NCBI RefSeq assembly: GCF_007954365.1
Contig: NZ_VOLO01000002.1
Location: 124,001 to 188,000, forward strand
Length of the DNA: 64,000 nt
Reading direction: 5' to 3'
Source: Frigoribacterium sp. ACAM 257
Lineage (GTDB): Bacteria > Actinomycetota > Actinomycetes > Actinomycetales > Microbacteriaceae
The position numbers and the translations under genes were made by a program. Shown here in pieces: positions 1-10,114 of this stretch. The first letter of the stretch is position 1. Each line of letters opens with the position of its first letter. Under the pieces are notes generated by a model. That model worked only from the letters and a program-made list of their open reading frames with translations, ran no database searches and had not been told where the DNA came from.

Positions 1-85
1 GTTCGTGGCGCGGCTGCGCCGCCTCGGGGTGGACGCGGCGACGGCGCGGGGGCTCGTCGACGCCGCCTTCGACGCGTCGGCCTGA
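1..85 (+). CDS. C-terminal end of a gene cut by the window edge
   Basis: An open frame enters from the left edge and ends with TGA at 83-85, leaving 27 residues. They form an Arg/Ala-rich helix-like tail ending in DAAFDASA. Codon use is typical of the neighbouring chromosomal genes. A strong hairpin follows at once, so this is probably the real end of a transcription unit. Nothing in the fragment allows a family assignment. Confidence 0.5.
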   Translation, partial: FVARLRRLGVDAATARGLVDAAFDASA

Positions 86-100
86 GGGCAGCGGGCCGTC

Positions 101-129
101 CTGCAGGAGGTGCGGGGCGCCTCCTGCAG
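101..129 (+). terminator. hairpin downstream of the first gene
   Basis: Thirteen-base arms (101-113 and 117-129, one G-U pair) surround a 3-base loop, 15 bases after the stop codon. No U-tract follows, as is common in high-GC actinobacteria. The left arm carries the 14-mer GCAGGAGGTGCGGG, which recurs at 8837-8850. Confidence 0.6.
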
Positions 130-206
130 TGCGGCTGCGGCGCGAGGTGGTTCGGCCTCGACGCATCCCCAGGTGCGCAGGGGCCGGCAGCGCTTATCCT
201 CGACGC

Positions 207-407
207 ATGCCAGAGACCTTCTTGGGAGCCGCGATCTTCGCCGTGACGCCGACGATCCTCGTGGGCCTGATCTTCTGGTTCGTCGTGCGCTCGCTGCTGC
301 GGGCCGACCGGACCGAGCGGTCCGCCTACGCGAAGATCGAGGCAGAAGAGCGCGAGCGAGCCAAGGCGCTCGAGCGCGGCGAGGCCGGCTCGACCCGCTC
401 CTCCTGA
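207..407 (+). CDS. small single-pass membrane protein (66 aa), paralog of the gene at 59715-59915
   Basis: The 66-residue product starts MPETFLGAAIF, has one hydrophobic segment at about residues 5-29 (including ILVGLIFWFVV), then a strongly charged tail with ADRTER and EERERAK. A second gene of exactly the same length at 59715-59915 (minus strand) shares the layout and many residues, including VGLIFWFVVR. Family conservation therefore supports both as real genes. The start is the ATG at 207; the open frame extends further upstream but without membrane-protein character. Function is unknown; a small membrane-anchored partner with a cytosolic charged helix is an inference from its shape. Confidence 0.75.
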   Translation: MPETFLGAAIFAVTPTILVGLIFWFVVRSLLRADRTERSAYAKIEAEERERAKALERGEAGSTRSS

Positions 408-766
408 GCGTCTCTGCACGCCCGTCGACATCGTCGGCGGGCGTCTGCTGTACCCCGGGGCAGAGGAGCACGCGGCGCGGGGGACGACCCTGTCCCCCGA
501 TCAGGGTCGTCATCTGAACGAGAGGGCGGGCACTGTACCCCAGGACCCGAATCTGCGCCCTACACCCGATGGCGGTGCACGTCAAAGCCTGGTGTCTCTC
601 GTCCCCCGAAAGGCTCGAAACCCTGTACGCGCGCACAGAACTGCCTAACGAAGGCCCGGAGCGACTTCTGCCGGGACCCTGCCTCGCGCCAGACTCGTAC
701 CAACGCCGAAGAGCTTCACGAACTATTCGACATGACACCAGTCAGACCTCGAGCAGGGAGAGAACG
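408..766 (+). other. gene-free leader region of the sigma factor with two hairpins
   Basis: No convincing gene lies in these 359 bases. An imperfect hairpin at 419-443 follows the small membrane protein gene and may end its transcript. A perfect 10-bp hairpin (arms 483-492 and 502-511, loop of 9) lies farther down. The remainder is presumably the promoter and 5' leader of the sigma factor gene; I could not choose a promoter with confidence. Confidence 0.45.
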
Positions 767-1792
767 ATGACGATCACATCCGTCACCACGCGCACCACCA
801 CCACAGACACCACCGACGAGCCCGAGGTCGAGGTCCTGTCCCAGGTCCGCGGTGCGTCCACCGACCAGGTCGGGGACTACCTCCGCCACATCGGCCGCAT
901 GCCGCTGCTGGACGCCGCAGAAGAGACCGAGATCGCACGTCGCATCGAGGTCGGCCTGTTCGCCGGCGAGAAGCTCAAGGAGCTCCAGGCCGCCGACGCC
1001 GTCAAGAAGAACCGCACCAAGGCGCACGCCGAGACGATGCGCGACCTCCGCTGGCTGCAGCACGACGGCGAGCGTGCCAAGGACCGCATGATCACGGCGA
1101 ACCTCCGCCTGGTCGTCAGCATCGCGAAGCGCTACACGCAGCGCGGCCTCCCCTTCATGGACGTCATCCAGGAGGGCAACCTCGGCCTCGTCCGCGCCGT
1201 CGAGAAGTTCGACTACACGCAGGGCTACAAGTTCTCGACCTACGCCACCTGGTGGATCCGCCAGGCGATCGCCCGTGGCCTCGCCGACAAGGCGCGCGCC
1301 ATCCGGATCCCCGTGCACACGGTCGAGCGCATCAACCGCATCTCGCGGGCCGAGCGCGACCTCACCGTCGACCTGGGCCGTGCGCCGACCGTCGACGAGG
1401 TGGCCGAGGAGGTTGCCATGGAGGTCGCCGACCTGGTCGAGCTCAAGTCGCGCTCGCACGAGCCCGTCTCGATCCACACCGTCGTCGGCGACGCCGAGGA
1501 CAGCGAGCTGGGCGACTTCATCGAGGACGAGGAGACGCCGTCCCCCACGGCCGCGACCGAGAACGCCCTGCTGAACCGCGACATGCACGCCCTCGTCGCG
1601 ACGCTGCCCGAGGACGAGGCACGCGTGATCCGCATGCGCTTCGGCCTGGACGACGACCAGCCCATGACCCTCGACGAGATCTCGAAGCGCGTGCACAGCT
1701 CGCGCCAGGCCGTCTCGCGCGTCGAGAGCCGTGCCCGCCTCCGCATGTTCGCCAAGGCCGTCAGCCAGGACCTGCAGCTCTACCTGCAGTAG
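767..1792 (+). CDS. RNA polymerase sigma factor, sigma-70 group (SigB-like)
   Basis: Directs RNA polymerase to promoters. The 341-residue product has the full sigma-70 order: region 1.2 (QVGDYLRHIGRMPLL, about residues 33-47), region 2 with NLRLVVSIAKRYTQRGLPF and the core-binding/-10 segment GYKFSTYATWWIRQAI, region 3, and region 4 with LPEDEARVIRMRFGL plus the -35 reading helix SSRQAVSRVESRAR near the C-terminus. It lacks the long acidic N-terminus of actinobacterial SigA, so it resembles the group 2 SigB/HrdB-like factors. The frame is open from 569, but ATG 767 is preferred: it has a good AGGGAGAG ribosome site and the upstream translation is not sigma-like. It is transcribed alone and ends in a strong terminator. 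Confidence 0.93.
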   Translation: MTITSVTTRTTTTDTTDEPEVEVLSQVRGASTDQVGDYLRHIGRMPLLDAAEETEIARRIEVGLFAGEKLKELQAADAVKKNRTKAHAETMRDLRWLQHDGERAKDRMITANLRLVVSIAKRYTQRGLPFMDVIQEGNLGLVRAVEKFDYTQGYKFSTYATWWIRQAIARGLADKARAIRIPVHTVERINRISRAERDLTVDLGRAPTVDEVAEEVAMEVADLVELKSRSHEPVSIHTVVGDAEDSELGDFIEDEETPSPTAATENALLNRDMHALVATLPEDEARVIRMRFGLDDDQPMTLDEISKRVHSSRQAVSRVESRARLRMFAKAVSQDLQLYLQ

Positions 1793-1814
1793 GTCCCCTC
1801 TCTCTGCGGTGCCC

Positions 1815-1852
1815 GAGGGCCGCCTCCCCGTTCACCGGTGGAGGCGGCCCTC
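1815..1852 (+). terminator. Rho-independent-type terminator of the sigma factor gene
   Basis: A perfect 13-bp stem (1815-1827 with 1840-1852) and 12-base loop lie 22 bases after the stop codon. The right arm is followed by a pyrimidine-rich stretch. Confidence 0.8.
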
Positions 1853-1870
1853 GCTCGTCCCCACCCCTGT

Positions 1871-1980
1871 GTGGTCCCAATTCGGCCCTCATCTCCTCGT
1901 GAACAACGAGATGTGACCCCAGGGCGGCCCGGCATGCCGGCTCACCTGGCATCTCCCCTCAGGTGGTCCCAATTTGGCCC
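1871..1980. repeat. pair of 18-bp direct repeats in the intergenic region
   Basis: GTGGTCCCAATTCGGCCC at 1871-1888 recurs at 1963-1980 with one change, 92 bases apart. Between the copies is an imperfect hairpin (CATCTC near 1890 against GAGATG near 1909). The AT-rich core CAATT stands out in this GC-rich DNA. The rest of the 1793-2118 gap holds only the sigma-factor terminator. Confidence 0.6.
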
Positions 1981-2118
1981 CGCCAGCCGCAGCAAGGACG
2001 AGAACGGACCACTCGACGTCAGGCGGAGAACCCTCCACACCCCAGGAGGCGTGCGTCGTCCCCACAGGACGCCCACGTTCCCGGGCCACCCGCCCTGCAT
2101 CGCCCCGATGCTCGTCGC

Positions 2119-3048
2119 ATGCCCCGCGTCGATCTACCTCCGTCGTTGTCCGCCCGGCCCTTCTCCGTGGCGGAGGCACTCCACGCGGGGCTCGGTCGGG
2201 AGCGACTCCGGGGCCGGGACCTGTTCCGTCCACACCACGGAGTCCGGGCGCCCCTCCGAGCGGCTTCGGCAAGTCACGTCCAGGACGTGGCTCGGCTGTT
2301 CCTGCCTGCGATGCGACCAGGATGGTGCTTCTCCCACGTCACCGCACTCGCCATCTGGGGCCTGCCGCTCCCTTCGTTTCCTGTCCTCAGCGACGCGTCT
2401 GGACCGACCCTGTTGCACGTCTCCGTCTCGGCAGGGCGCGGTCCTCGGCGGGAAGGCATCGTCGGACATCGCGGACTCGGCGTCGACACGGCTCGGACCC
2501 TCAGGGACCTTCCCGTCGTCGACCCGTTGACGGCGTTCGTGCAGGCAGCTTCGCAGGTGCCTCTGGACGCTCTCGTGGCGGTCGGCGACGCCCTCTGCGG
2601 TTCGTGGTCGCCGTGGCCGGAGGCGCGGGAGCGAGCACGGACCGACATCGAGGAGCACCTGGCCGCCTGCGGTCGGGCACGTGGGATCGGATCGGCCCGA
2701 CGAGCGCTCACGCACGTGCGCATCGGCGTCGAGTCCCCGAAGGAGACAGAACTTCGCCTCCTCCTCGTCCGAGCAGGACTCCCCGAGCCCGAGATCAACA
2801 CCAAGACCTATGACGGGGCCGGTCGCTACCTCGGCAAGCCCGACCTCCGCTACCCGGACGAGCGGGTCTCGATCGAGTACGAGGGCGACGAGCACCGACG
2901 CGACCCGGAACGATGGCGCCGCGACATCCGCCGACGGGAGCGCTTCGCGGACGCGGGCTGGCGGACGATCCGAGTCACGGATGCCGACCTGCGGGGGGCG
3001 TCTGCACGCGAGCTCGTCGGTCGGGTCCGGCGTGTCCTCTCTGGCTGA
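2119..3048 (+). CDS. DUF559-type protein with C-terminal PD-(D/E)XK nuclease-like domain
   Basis: A 309-residue protein. The C-terminal hundred residues carry the DUF559 nuclease-like signature: GKPDLRYPDERVSIEYEGDEH (key residues D, E, E and H), then RWRRDIRRRERFADAGWRTI. The N-terminal part, PFSVAEALHAGLGRERLRGRDL, looks like the winged-helix segment seen in many actinobacterial proteins annotated as AbiEi-like or hypothetical nuclease. Family members are common in Microbacteriaceae; their biological role is not established. The frame is open from 1963, but the ATG at 2119 begins the part that resembles the family, and the upstream translation overlaps the repeat region. The gene stands alone between the sigma factor and the RIO kinase. 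Confidence 0.8.
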   Translation: MPRVDLPPSLSARPFSVAEALHAGLGRERLRGRDLFRPHHGVRAPLRAASASHVQDVARLFLPAMRPGWCFSHVTALAIWGLPLPSFPVLSDASGPTLLHVSVSAGRGPRREGIVGHRGLGVDTARTLRDLPVVDPLTAFVQAASQVPLDALVAVGDALCGSWSPWPEARERARTDIEEHLAACGRARGIGSARRALTHVRIGVESPKETELRLLLVRAGLPEPEINTKTYDGAGRYLGKPDLRYPDERVSIEYEGDEHRRDPERWRRDIRRRERFADAGWRTIRVTDADLRGASARELVGRVRRVLSG

Positions 3049-3233
3049 CGACTCCGTCGAGTGGTCTCGTTCTGTCCTTCGCCGCCGCCGGAACGACTGT
3101 TCGTGACCACTCTGCCCGTGGCGAGAGAGGGGAAGAGAGGAGGGGGTGGTGGGGGAGGCGCGGCGGCGGTACCGTGGGCGCGGACGAGCGAGCGCACACC
3201 AGCGCACGCCGCAGGAGCTGCACGAGAGGGGTG

Positions 3234-3293
3234 ATGAGAATGGCCGACGTCATCGCGATCGCGAACCCCCCTCACACCCGGGTCGTCGTCTAG
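3234..3293 (+). CDS. possible 19-residue leader peptide upstream of the RIO kinase gene
   Basis: ATG 3234 opens a 19-codon frame (begins MRMADVIAIANPP, ends HTRVVV) with a GAGGGG ribosome site 5-10 bases upstream. It stops 53 bases before the preferred kinase start. It is too short to prove from sequence alone. Its good ribosome site and position suggest a regulatory upstream ORF; conservation in relatives would decide. Confidence 0.35.
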   Translation: MRMADVIAIANPPHTRVVV

Positions 3294-3346
3294 ACGCTGC
3301 GCCTCGCGCGAGCGCCGGTGAGCGGCCCCCTCCTCAGGAGAACCGC

Positions 3347-4270
3347 TTGTCCTCTCACGCCGACGACTCCGTCGTCCCGCTGCACAGCTCGACCCCCACC
3401 TCCTCGACCCCCACCTCCTCGTCCCCTTTCCCGGCCGACTTCGTCGTCCCTGCCTTCAGCACCGCCGAGCCCGACGACGGCCAGCGCTGGTCGACCTGGC
3501 CCGCGGCCACGCCGACCGAGCGCGGCCCTCGTCCGTGGCCGGGCTGGCTCGTCACCTCGGCAGCCGCCGTCGACACCGAGCTCGGCGTCGTCAAGTCGGG
3601 CAAGGAGGCGGACCTGTTCCTCATCGACCGCACCGTGCCCGACGACGTCGAGCTCGGCCCCCTCGACGGCGGCCGCAGCGCGCTGCTCGCCGCGAAGCGC
3701 TACCGGGGGCCCGAGCAGAGCGACTTCCACCGCTCCGCCCAGTACCGGGAAGGCCGTCGAACCCGCAACACCCGCGACGGTCGCGCCATGGCGCGGGGCT
3801 CCTCCCACGGTCGCCGGGTGCAGGCGGGCCTCTGGGCGGCCGGGGAGTTCGACGCGCTCGGGCGGATGCACGCTCTCGGCCTGCCGGTGCCGTACCCGGT
3901 GCAGATCTCGGACACGGAGGTGCTGATGGAGTTCATCGGCGACGGCACGGCAGCCGCACCTCGCCTGGCGCAGACGCGGGCCGACGGTGCCGACCTCTGG
4001 CCGTTGTACGAGCAGGTCGCCGAGATCGTGCTCGTCCTCGCGCGCGCCGGCTTCGCCCACGGCGACCTCAGTGCCTACAACCTGCTCGTGCACGAGGGGC
4101 GCGTCGTCGTCATCGACGTCCCCCAGCTGGTCGACGTGGCGAGCAATCCCCAGGGCGCCGAGCTGCTCGAGCGCGACTGCCGCAACGTCTGCGACTGGTT
4201 CGCCCGCCGCGGCTTCGAGCGGTCGCACGACCACCTCTTCGCCGAGGCGCTGGGCGAGGTCTTCGGCTAG
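3347..4270 (+). CDS. RIO-family serine/threonine protein kinase
   Basis: A 307-residue atypical protein kinase of the RIO1 family. Visible marks are the nucleotide-binding Lys region (LLAAKRYRGPEQSDFH), the catalytic loop HGDLSAYNLLVH, and the metal-binding segment VVVIDVPQLVDV, which replaces a classical DFG. The Asp in HGDLS and the Asn four residues after it are the expected catalytic pair. The TTG at 3347 is preferred because AGGAG lies 6 bases before it and the sequence upstream of it is low-complexity; a GTG at 3146 keeps the same frame open. Bacterial RIO kinases are widespread in actinobacteria but their substrates are poorly known. The gene converges with the NAD kinase gene. Confidence 0.88.
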   Translation: MSSHADDSVVPLHSSTPTSSTPTSSSPFPADFVVPAFSTAEPDDGQRWSTWPAATPTERGPRPWPGWLVTSAAAVDTELGVVKSGKEADLFLIDRTVPDDVELGPLDGGRSALLAAKRYRGPEQSDFHRSAQYREGRRTRNTRDGRAMARGSSHGRRVQAGLWAAGEFDALGRMHALGLPVPYPVQISDTEVLMEFIGDGTAAAPRLAQTRADGADLWPLYEQVAEIVLVLARAGFAHGDLSAYNLLVHEGRVVVIDVPQLVDVASNPQGAELLERDCRNVCDWFARRGFERSHDHLFAEALGEVFG

Positions 4271-4284
4271 GCCGCCGCCGTGGT

Positions 4285-4365
4285 GAACCGTCGAGAAGCG
4301 CTGCGGCAGCCGTACCCGGCGACAGTTCGTGACGGTTCGCCGAGGCCGAGGCCGAGGCCGAGGCC
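4285..4365. repeat. inverted repeat and GAGGCC hexamer array between convergent genes
   Basis: GAACCGTCGAGAA at 4285-4297 pairs imperfectly with 4326-4338 (11 of 13), forming a large hairpin that could serve as a two-way terminator for the RIO kinase and NAD kinase genes. The second arm, read on the other strand, is identical to 15255-15267. About four tandem copies of a CGAGGC-type hexamer follow at 4341-4365. Confidence 0.5.
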
Positions 4366-4408
4366 GGAACCGGAGGAGGCGGACGTCGCGGAGACGAGGA
4401 GGCGCCCG

Positions 4409-5416
4409 TCAGTCGGTCGCCGAGGTGGGCGAGAGCACCTCGGTCGCCTCGGCGCCGGCCGCCCCGCGACGGTGCGCGGTGCGCGCCTTGAACTTCGCGC
4501 GGACGTCGCTCGGCACGAGCTCGAGCAGCTGGTCCTCACGGAGCGGCAGGTCGAGCAGGCTGAGCTTCAGGCGGCCCTTGGTGGCGTGGCGCCCCGCATC
4601 GAGACGGATCACCTGGCCGGCGTCGGGCCGCAGCGTCATCGACACCACGCAGCCGTCGCTCACGTCGGCGACGACACGGCCGTCGACCTCGAGCGCCGCC
4701 GAGTGCGTGCCGCTGCCGATCTGGAACCGCAGCTGCTCGAGCGGGCCGAGCACCACCGAGCGGTCGATCCCCGACATCGGCGCGACGGGGGTGATCAGCG
4801 TCGCCGCGACCGCCGGCGACAGGATCGGCCCGCCCGCGGCGTAGTTGTAGGCGGTCGAGCCGGCGCTGGTCGCCACGACGACGGCGTCCGCCTTGTAGTA
4901 GCCGTACGGGGTGCCGTCGAGGACGAGGTCGGCCGTGACCACGCCCTCGCCCGGCCGACGCGCCATCGACACGTCGTTGAAGGCGAGGAACCGGTTCTCG
5001 GTGCCCGACGCGGTGTGCACGACCTCGACGGCGTGGTGCGGCTCGAGCGAGAAGTCCTCGGCGGCGAGGCGCTCGAGGGCGGCGGGCAGCTCGTGCGGCT
5101 CGACCTCGACCAGGAACCCGACGTTGCCGTAGTTCACGCCGAGCACGGGCACCGGACGATCGGAGACGAGCCGCATGGCGCCGAGCATCGTGCCGTCGCC
5201 GCCGAGGGCCACGACGACGTCGACCGTGTCGCGGAACTCCTGCTCGCCGATCAGCTCGACGCCGCCCTGCATGCGCGACTCGTCGGCCACCTGCGCGACG
5301 AGGCGGACGTGGCCGCCGGCGGCGTCGCCGCGCTGCTTCCAGCCGCAGAGGATGTCGACGGAGTCGCGGACCGACTTGGTGGGGTGCGGCACGAGACCGA
5401 CGACGAGGTTGCCCAT
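4409..5416 (-). CDS. nadK: NAD kinase
   Basis: Phosphorylates NAD to NADP in the cytosol. The 335-residue product has the NAD kinase signatures in order: GGDGTMLGA at residues 72-80 (diphosphate-binding loop), GVNYGNVGFL, NDVSMARRPGEG, and the conserved SAGSTAYNYAAGGPIL motif of the NAD site. Its length is a little over the usual 290-320 because of a low-complexity tail rich in Ala and Glu. The ATG at 5416 gives the expected N-terminus just before the Rossmann-like start LVVGLVPHP. In many actinobacteria nadK sits near recN and a TlyA-type methylase; here it stands alone, opposite clpC. Confidence 0.95.
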   Translation of the reverse strand: MGNLVVGLVPHPTKSVRDSVDILCGWKQRGDAAGGHVRLVAQVADESRMQGGVELIGEQEFRDTVDVVVALGGDGTMLGAMRLVSDRPVPVLGVNYGNVGFLVEVEPHELPAALERLAAEDFSLEPHHAVEVVHTASGTENRFLAFNDVSMARRPGEGVVTADLVLDGTPYGYYKADAVVVATSAGSTAYNYAAGGPILSPAVAATLITPVAPMSGIDRSVVLGPLEQLRFQIGSGTHSAALEVDGRVVADVSDGCVVSMTLRPDAGQVIRLDAGRHATKGRLKLSLLDLPLREDQLLELVPSDVRAKFKARTAHRRGAAGAEATEVLSPTSATD

Positions 5417-5681
5417 GGGGCGAGGCTAGCCCGCGCCCCTGTCGCCCGGCTGACGCGGTCGACCGGACCCGCGCCTCCTGCGCTCGGCCCCGTGCCCGAG
5501 CCTGCCGAGGCGACCCGCGCCTCCTCGGCTGTCCCCCTGGTTCACAGGCTGTCACGCCCCCAGCGAACAGGGATGACCTGCGGGGGAGGCGCTGGTTACG
5601 CTCTCCGTAGACCGGCGCCGAATGAGGGTGCCGACCGCGTACTGGTGGCGACGACCACCCCGCCACCGAGGGAGTCAAGAG

Positions 5682-8171
<2,490 letters not shown>

Positions 8172-8211
8172 GCGAGAGCCCGCTCGACGGGAGCGTCAGC
8201 TCCCCGTGATC

Positions 8212-8253
8212 CGCCAGAGGGCGGTCCGGCTCAGGCCGGGCCGCCCTCTGGCG
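8212..8253 (+). terminator. terminator of clpC
   Basis: A perfect 13-bp stem (8212-8224 with 8241-8253), loop of 16 bases, begins 41 bases after the clpC stop codon. Confidence 0.8.
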
Positions 8254-8295
8254 TGCGCGGGGCGCTGCGGGCGAGGGGCTGGGTAGGCTCGGGGG

Positions 8296-8832
8296 ATGAC
8301 CTCCGCGGACCAGCACGGCATCACCGTCCGCGACGCCGTGGTCAGCGACGTGCCGCACATCCAGCGCCTCTGCGAGCCCTTCGTGCAGAAGCGGATCCTG
8401 CTCGGCAAGGACCTCGTCACGCTCTACGGCGACGTGCAGGAGTTCCAGGTCGCCGTCGGCCCCGACGGTGTCCCCGTGGGCTGCGGGGCGCTGCACGTCA
8501 TGTGGGACGACCTCGCCGAGATCCGGACGCTCGCCCTCGACCCGGCCTGGATCCGCAAGGGAGTCGGCCACCGCCTCCTCGACTCGCTGGAGGGCGCAGC
8601 CCGTCGCCTCGAGATCGGCCGGCTCTTCTGCCTCACCTTCGAGGTCGACTTCTTCGAGAAGCACGACTACCTCGAGGTGGGCGACGAGGGGCTCGTGCCG
8701 CCGGAGGCCTACGCCGAGCTCGTGCGCTCGACCGACGAGGGCGTCGCCGAGTTCCTCGACCTGGCACGGGTCAAGCCGAACACGCTCGGCAACTCGCGGA
8801 TGCTCAAGGCCCTGCCGCGCCTCGAGGGCTGA
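8296..8832 (+). CDS. argA: amino-acid N-acetyltransferase (ArgA type, N-acetylglutamate synthase)
   Basis: A 178-residue GNAT-fold enzyme expected to acetylate glutamate, the first step of arginine synthesis. The acetyl-CoA-binding segment is visible as LALDPAWIRKGVGHRLLDSLE (key motif RKGVGH), preceded by the beta strand pattern PVGCGALHVMWDDLAEIRTL and followed by LFCLTFEVDFFEKHDY. The protein matches the short stand-alone actinobacterial type of N-acetylglutamate synthase, known from mycobacteria, in length and motifs. The start ATG 8296 is preceded by a GGGGG-type ribosome site. Other GNAT substrates cannot be excluded from sequence alone. Confidence 0.8.
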   Translation: MTSADQHGITVRDAVVSDVPHIQRLCEPFVQKRILLGKDLVTLYGDVQEFQVAVGPDGVPVGCGALHVMWDDLAEIRTLALDPAWIRKGVGHRLLDSLEGAARRLEIGRLFCLTFEVDFFEKHDYLEVGDEGLVPPEAYAELVRSTDEGVAEFLDLARVKPNTLGNSRMLKALPRLEG

Positions 8833-8930
8833 CACCGCAGGAGGTGCGGGTCGGCCGGCGCCCTCGGCGGAAGTTCCCAGGCGCACACGCCGCCAGCATC
8901 CGGGGCGGGACGATGGCCAGCACTTAACCT

Positions 8931-9608
8931 GTGCGCATGTCGACGTTCACGAATCCGACCGGCCCGCAGCCGCCCTCGGTGTACTGGCGCCGCAGAGCCC
9001 TCGTGCTGCTCGGCCTGGTGGTCGCGATCGTGGTCGTCGTGCTGATCGTCGTGCGGCCCGGTGCGTCCGGTGACGAGCCCGGCGCGGCCGCGACGAGCTC
9101 GCCCGCCGCCGACCCTGCTCCCGTCGCGAGCGAGACCGCCACCGCGCCGGCCGCGGACGCGACGCCGGACCCTGCGTCGACGGAGGCCACGACCGAGGAG
9201 GGCGCCCGCTGCGCCGCTGCCTCGATCGAGCTCGTCCCCGTCGTCGACGAGCAGGTCTTCGCCCCCACCGAGCTGCCGCAGATCTCGATGTCGGTGACCA
9301 ACAGCGGGTCGTCGGACTGCGTGATCAACCTCGGCTCCGGCCAGCAGAAGCTGGTCGTTACGAGCGGCGAGGAGCAGTGGTGGTCTTCCGCCGACTGCCA
9401 GGTCGACCCCACCGACCAGGACGTGACCCTCACCGCGGGCCAGACCCTCTCGACGCCGGCCATCTCCTGGGACCGGACGCGCTCGACGCCCGACACCTGT
9501 GACGCCGACTCCCGCCAGGCGGTGCCCGCCGGAGGCGCGACCTACCGCCTGACCGTCAGCGTCGGCGACATCACGTCGGCCGACTCCGCCCCCATGATCC
9601 TGAACTGA
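8931..9608 (+). CDS. membrane-anchored secreted protein of unknown function
   Basis: The product (225 residues from GTG 8931, or 223 from ATG 8937) has a short cytosolic head, one transmembrane segment (VLLGLVVAIVVVVLIVV, about residues 24-40), a long Ala/Thr/Pro-rich linker, and an extracytoplasmic domain with paired cysteines (RCAAAS, DCVI, DCQV, TCDAD). The beta-rich domain, with phrases such as PQISMSVTNSGSSDC, looks immunoglobulin-like. The downstream gene begins four bases after its stop, so the two are probably cotranscribed. No named family is recognised. A role at the outer face of the membrane is inferred from topology only. Confidence 0.75.
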   Translation: MRMSTFTNPTGPQPPSVYWRRRALVLLGLVVAIVVVVLIVVRPGASGDEPGAAATSSPAADPAPVASETATAPAADATPDPASTEATTEEGARCAAASIELVPVVDEQVFAPTELPQISMSVTNSGSSDCVINLGSGQQKLVVTSGEEQWWSSADCQVDPTDQDVTLTAGQTLSTPAISWDRTRSTPDTCDADSRQAVPAGGATYRLTVSVGDITSADSAPMILN

Positions 9609-9611
9609 GCG

Positions 9612-10100
9612 ATGACCGAAGCTGCTTCCCCCCGTTCCGAGGCGTTGGAGCTGGCCCTCGCCAGCCAGGACGTCGCCGCCGTCGCGTTCGCCCTGCGTCA
9701 CGACGTGGTCGTCGTGCCGAAGCTCGTGGTGCCGCCTGCCGGGGCCGCGGGCGAGGGTGCGGGCGACGGCGAGGGAGTCGACGTGGGCGATGCTGCCGCC
9801 GACAGTGCGGCCCTCGCCGACCGCGACTCGGCCGAGCCGGTCTCCGTCGCGGCCGAGCAGGTGCGGGTCTTCGGTCGCGAGAACACCGACAAGCGGATCC
9901 TGCTGCTCTTCTCCTCGGCGGAGGCGTACGCCGCGATGGTGCCGGACGACCCCGACCTCGAGGTGATGCTCTACGACTCCGACGCGCTGCGGGCGTTCAT
10001 GGAGGTGCACCTCGACGTGCTCGAGCAGGTCTTCTTCGACATCGCCGGCCCGCACACGATGGCCGCCGCCCCCGAGGACCTGCTCAGGGCCCTGAAGTAG
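9612..10100 (+). CDS. SseB-like domain protein
   Basis: A 162-residue soluble protein. The second half, with RVFGRENTDKRILLLFSSAEAY (key words ILLLFSSAEA) and MVPDDPDLEVMLYDSDALRAFM, resembles the SseB N-terminal domain, found in actinobacteria in proteins of no settled function. A Gly/Ala/Asp-rich insert (about residues 43-68) interrupts the first strands. It follows the membrane-anchored gene by three bases and converges with radA, with only 14 bases between the stop codons. The family match is my own reading and is not certain. Confidence 0.6.
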   Translation: MTEAASPRSEALELALASQDVAAVAFALRHDVVVVPKLVVPPAGAAGEGAGDGEGVDVGDAAADSAALADRDSAEPVSVAAEQVRVFGRENTDKRILLLFSSAEAYAAMVPDDPDLEVMLYDSDALRAFMEVHLDVLEQVFFDIAGPHTMAAAPEDLLRALK

Positions 10101-10114
10101 CGGGCGTCCGGCGC

